Below, in pieces: positions 60,876 through 64,000 of a DNA stretch of 64,000 nucleotides. This stretch comes from Diadophis punctatus similis. Its lineage: Eukaryota; Chordata; Lepidosauria; Squamata; Dipsadidae. The stretch's first letter is position 1. Each line of letters begins with the position of its first letter. The DNA is taken from assembly GCA_023053685.1 (NCBI GenBank), contig JALIGW010000016.1:124001-188000 (forward strand). The letters are read 5' to 3'. Both the position numbers and the translations under genes were made by a program. The notes below the pieces were generated by a model that saw only the letters and a list, made by a program, of their open reading frames with translations, was not told the origin of the DNA and searched no databases.

Positions 60876-61540
60876 GGTTGGGGTTATCCATATCTATTGG
60901 GGAAGGCTGCTCCATAGGGCAAATACCATGACACAAAAAAGGCCAGCATTCTATTAGGTGACATTATTTTATTGAGGGGACCTGGAGCATGCCTACCCTG
61001 TCAGATTTGGTGGAATGGGTAGAAACCACTGGGTATATGCAGTCGCATATGTAACCTGGCTCCAGGCCATGCAGAGCTTTAAAGGTGACAACCAGGAACT
61101 TTAAATTGCACCTGGAAGTCTACTGGGCTGTCAATGTAGCTCACTGGAAGTCAATGTAGCTCACTACCACCATAATAGTATTATGTGAACATATCGTGAT
61201 GTACCCCATACTGCACGTCTCATCACATTCTAAACTGGCTGAAAGCATTTTAAGGGCAGCCCACATAGAACACATTGCAACAGTCCATTTGGAAACTGTG
61301 GAGAACTTCAAAGGAGTGATCTGCCCATGACCAGAGACAGATAGCAATTTTTTCCCAAAAACCAAATCACTACTATCACAAAATTAAAAAGTAGAGCCAA
61401 TGCATAATTCCCACTGTGAGTTGGGCCAGCAGTAAGGTGGAGAGGTTTTTGGTTTCCATGATGTCCATAATGCCTGAGCTACTTCTGTCCCTGTGTCAAG
61501 GGAGAGCAGACTGAAATCTTCCAGCATGATAAGCTTAGGG

Positions 61541-61675
61541 CAGGGGTAGGCAAAGTTGGCTCTTCTATGACTCGTGGACTTCAACTCCCAGAATTCCTGA
61601 GCTAGCATGATTAGCTCAGTAAGTCTGGGAGTTGAAGTCCACGAGTCATAGAAGAGCCAACTTTGCCTACCCCTG
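61541..61675. mobile_element. palindromic hAT MITE, GGGGTAGGCAAAGTTGG ends
   Basis: 135 bp, almost entirely one hairpin: CAGGGGTAGGCAAAGTTGGC with GCCAACTTTGCCTACCCCTG, and inner arms GTGGACTTCAACTCCCA. Flanks GCTTAGGG and AGCTAGGG are only partly alike, so the duplication has decayed. Confidence 0.9.
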
Positions 61676-61705
61676 AGCTAGGGATTCCACCACCAACATG
61701 GCCAC

Positions 61706-61907
61706 CAAGGATGAAATTCAGCAGGTTCTGGCAGGTTCTGGAGAACCAGTAGCAGACATTTAGAGTAGTTCAGAGAACCTGCAAATACCAGCTCTGGCTG
61801 GCCCCAGAGTGGGGTGGGAATGAAGATTTTGCAGTGTCCTTCCCCTGCCACGCCCACCAAGCCATGCCCACAGAACCGGTAGGGAAATTTTTTGAATTTC
61901 ACCCCTG
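61706..61907. mobile_element. hAT MITE, GGGGTGAGATCC type, perfect TSD
   Basis: Ends CAAGGATGAAATTCAGCAGG and TTTGAATTTCACCCCTG, perfect duplication ATGGCCAC at 61698-61705 and 61908-61915. Shares CTCTGGCTGGCCCCAGAGTG with 58570-58823. Sits inside the old L2-like LINE. Confidence 0.95.
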
Positions 61908-62290
61908 ATGGCCACAGAGTCAAGCATTTTAGTCAGGAAAGCTGCTGTTTAACAGGGAGAATGGTACATAAGCATCAGTACCAACTGGTCTTTACATTCA
62001 AACTTCATAAATATAGTGTCATGACCCAATGGGGCCATGACATCCACCTTTAAGTGGGAGACTGTCCCAGGAGGCCTCCAGAGTCTTCTGGATAATGGCT
62101 GCACTCCCACCTCTATTCTAGAGTCTCTGCTGATGCCACATCTGAACCCCAGCCAAGTATATTTCAGAGAAAAGAGCCATACCTTTTCATCCCAACCAGC
62201 TAAGTCTCAGTGATGCATGCCAACCTAGCCTGCTCATCCATAGTTATATCACGGATGAAAGAACCCTTATTATAGATTGACCTGGCAGTC

Positions 62291-62829
62291 AGTAATAACA
62301 GAGCAAAACTATCATATATTGCTTTACCCTCCACAACTTTCCTCATTCTCTCCCCCCCAAGGAGAGAATGGCTATAATTCCCTTCTAATATCTTTTTCCG
62401 AAACCTATCTAACACCAAAATTTCCAATCCCGCCAGTCCAAACAGAGATCTTCAACATATCTTCCTCATCAAAGCCGTGACCCATAAAACGATTCATAAA
62501 TTTGGATAATATTCTGCCCACATATTAAATTATTTCATTTGGGTTAGGGTTGGGCAAGAGCTAAATATGCCATTTACCCTTAATCAGTCCATTTTAATCT
62601 ATATATCTAATAAAACAGTTACAGAAGCATTTCATTGAATATAAATCATTTTCATGAGAAATAATCTAGCAATAAAAATTTAACTCATATTTTAAAAGGG
62701 AAAGAAAGTTTTACATAATTATTAAAAGCCAGGTTTTATTTTTCAGACAGCCATTCTAATTTCTCTACCCACATTTGTATTAATTTTTTTTTGCTCTTTC
62801 TCACAATAAGTAAAGAAAATTCTAACTTT
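62291..62829. other. unannotated AT-rich DNA
   Basis: No supported feature. Confidence 0.5.
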
Positions 62830-63315
62830 GCTCCTAGCTTGTCCAGGTAGAGCAGGAACAAATTCTGACAGCAATCTAAATTAGGATATGTGAGCTACAG
62901 AGATTGCTCATAGCAAGCCAGGGTTCTGTCAGGCTGTGCTCCAGGCTTTCCCTCCCATTTTGCTTGAGCAAACCAATTGCCAGCTTGTCTGGTTAGAGCA
63001 GGAGGAAGATCTGACAGCGCTCCGGCTTTGTACACCCAAGCCATAAGGCTTGCATATGCGGAGTTAGAGACTTGTTCAGAACTTGCTCCAGAGCGAGCTT
63101 GGATGAGCCGGTTTCTGGCTTGTCCAAGCAAAGTGGAGGGAATTTTGACAGAAATGGGTTCTCAAGTCATTTGGCAAGTGCACAGAGATCCGGAGCCCTG
63201 CAAGACAAAGCTCTGGGCTTTGATCGCTGCTTTGATTGGACAAGCTGACAGGTGGCTTGTCAAGAATGAACAGGAGCAAGTTCTGATAAGGTTTCTGCTT
63301 TGTGGGTGCATGCAC
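62830..63315. repeat. degenerate ~140-bp tandem repeat, about 3.5 units
   Basis: GCTTGTC starts at about 62836, 62983, 63118 and 63255 (spacings 147, 135, 137). Each start is followed by an AGAGCAGGA-like piece, TCTGACAG, then CAGAG/GGAG and GCAAG blocks, and ends in a CTTTG/GAGC-rich part. Units are too diverged to be recent. Frames through it have no known domain. Confidence 0.6.
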
Positions 63316-63929
63316 AACCCTCTCCCAATTGCAACTCCCTTCAAATTTGCTAACAATCCCCAGGGGCTCCTGACCTATGCTTGAGAATCTCGGTCTTAAA
63401 AGAAGATGTTGAAAGTGTGGCAGATTCATCTGACAGCAGGTAGAAAGCATTTAAAGCTTAAGCTAATTCTGTGGAGTGTGTCCAAAATCAAACATCCAAG
63501 CAGGGTCTTGGTCAAGCTCCACTATGAGTCTTCCCCTTCCCCCCAATTACTATTGCTACTTGGTGGTTATTTTACAATACAGTAGTAAAGTACAAATACA
63601 ATATTTGCACTTATATACTGTATATCCCACAGCACTGTAGCATTTGGTTCTCACTGCTGCTTTGTTACTACTATTGACTGCCTTAGTACACACTGGCATG
63701 TGCTTCCCAAGATATCCCAAATTTAGTCATTTGGGGGTGAAGTCTATAATAAAACATTTCCCGCAATAATTCAAGCTCCTGACAGCAGTTCGTGGACTAG
63801 TGTAAAATACCTGAGGGACTACTTGCAGAAAGACATATCTAAGGAACAGCTTTGCAACAGACGCTCCTGGATCAGATATTGGCAGTAAAAAGGGATCTGT
63901 TGAATGAATCACTTCCTTTCTAATCCCAA
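63316..63929. other. unannotated DNA
   Basis: No supported feature. Confidence 0.45.
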
Positions 63930-64000
63930 AGGTGCTTTTTCAAGAGGCAACTGGACTTTCTGATTTTTCCTTGAAGATGTTTCACTTCTCATCCAAGAAG
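63930..64000 (-). mobile_element. GAAACGTCTTC-core repeat, minus strand, cut by the window edge
   Basis: CCCAAAGGTGCTTTTTCAAG, AGGCAACTGGACTTTCTGAT, TTGAAGATGTTTCACTTCTC, TCCAAGAAG. The remainder lies beyond position 64000. Confidence 0.85.

Larger units (their letters stand above)
60880..62290 (-). pseudogene. old L2-like LINE, endonuclease and ORF2 end, minus strand, with two MITEs
   Basis: The minus strand starts with LLTARSIYNKGSFIRDI and DEQARLACITET (62290-62200), the first blocks of an APE-type endonuclease, including the catalytic E in the TET motif. LIMLEDFSLLSLDTGTE (about 61535-61480) corresponds to the LGDFN block. The 61345-60940 part parallels the DNA of the ORF2 end at 42281-41775, for example GTAACCTGGCTCCAGGCCAT and GAGCTTTAAAGGTGACAACC. 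The RT is gone and stops are frequent. MITEs at 61541-61675 and 61706-61907 interrupt it. Confidence 0.72.

Overview
This window looks like nuclear DNA from a squamate reptile, most likely an advanced snake. It is AT-rich and full of microsatellites. It carries tRNA-derived SINEs ending in a Bov-B-like tail (Sauria SINE type), CR1/L3 and other LINEs whose 3' ends run into (AATAG)n/(TTCTA)n tracts, and many copies of GC-rich hAT-type MITEs. I find no intact host protein gene, no rRNA, no tRNA gene, no operon and no CRISPR array. The open frames are LINE remnants, a dead DNA-transposon ORF, LTR-borne frames, or translations of simple repeats. The window is best read as a gene desert or the interior of a very large intron.

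Layout. 0-10 kb: mostly unique AT-rich DNA with long (GA)n and (CA)n tracts, a Tc1-like 3' end, a solo LTR holding a hAT MITE, a Sauria-type SINE and the 3' end of an (ATTCT)n-tailed LINE. 10-20 kb: compound tetranucleotide repeats, a CR1 copy, a 1.44-kb foldback element with a perfect 8-bp target duplication, and several hAT MITEs including one inside another. 21-27 kb: a palindromic element interrupted by a solo LTR, then a 2.8-kb satellite of ~165-bp units that each carry telomere-like TTAGGG runs and that change orientation three times, then a second solo LTR of the same family. 28-30 kb: (TA)n/(TATG)n tracts around two outward-facing retroelement ends, plus a Tc1/mariner-like MITE. 31-35 kb: a CR1 copy and a TIR-flanked, internally deleted DNA-transposon relic with a promoter, a lost start codon and a recognisable cysteine-rich ORF. 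38-46 kb: LINE remnants (L2-like, CR1), most of them interrupted by MITEs. 47-56 kb: an L1 piece, several MITEs and an R4/Dong-like LINE split by another LINE with an 11-bp target duplication. 57-64 kb: an inverted (GA)n...(TC)n pair, an SINE, an old L2-like LINE carrying two MITEs, and a degenerate ~140-bp tandem repeat.

Because many insertions keep their target site duplications, relative ages can be read directly: old LINE, LTR and MITE hosts are interrupted by younger hAT-type MITEs of the GGTGGGTTCC/GGAACCCACC group. The least ordinary items are the orientation-switching TTAGGG satellite (23.2-26.0 kb), the relic transposon at 33.5-35.1 kb, the acidic frame at the upstream end of two solo LTRs, and the two large palindromic elements.
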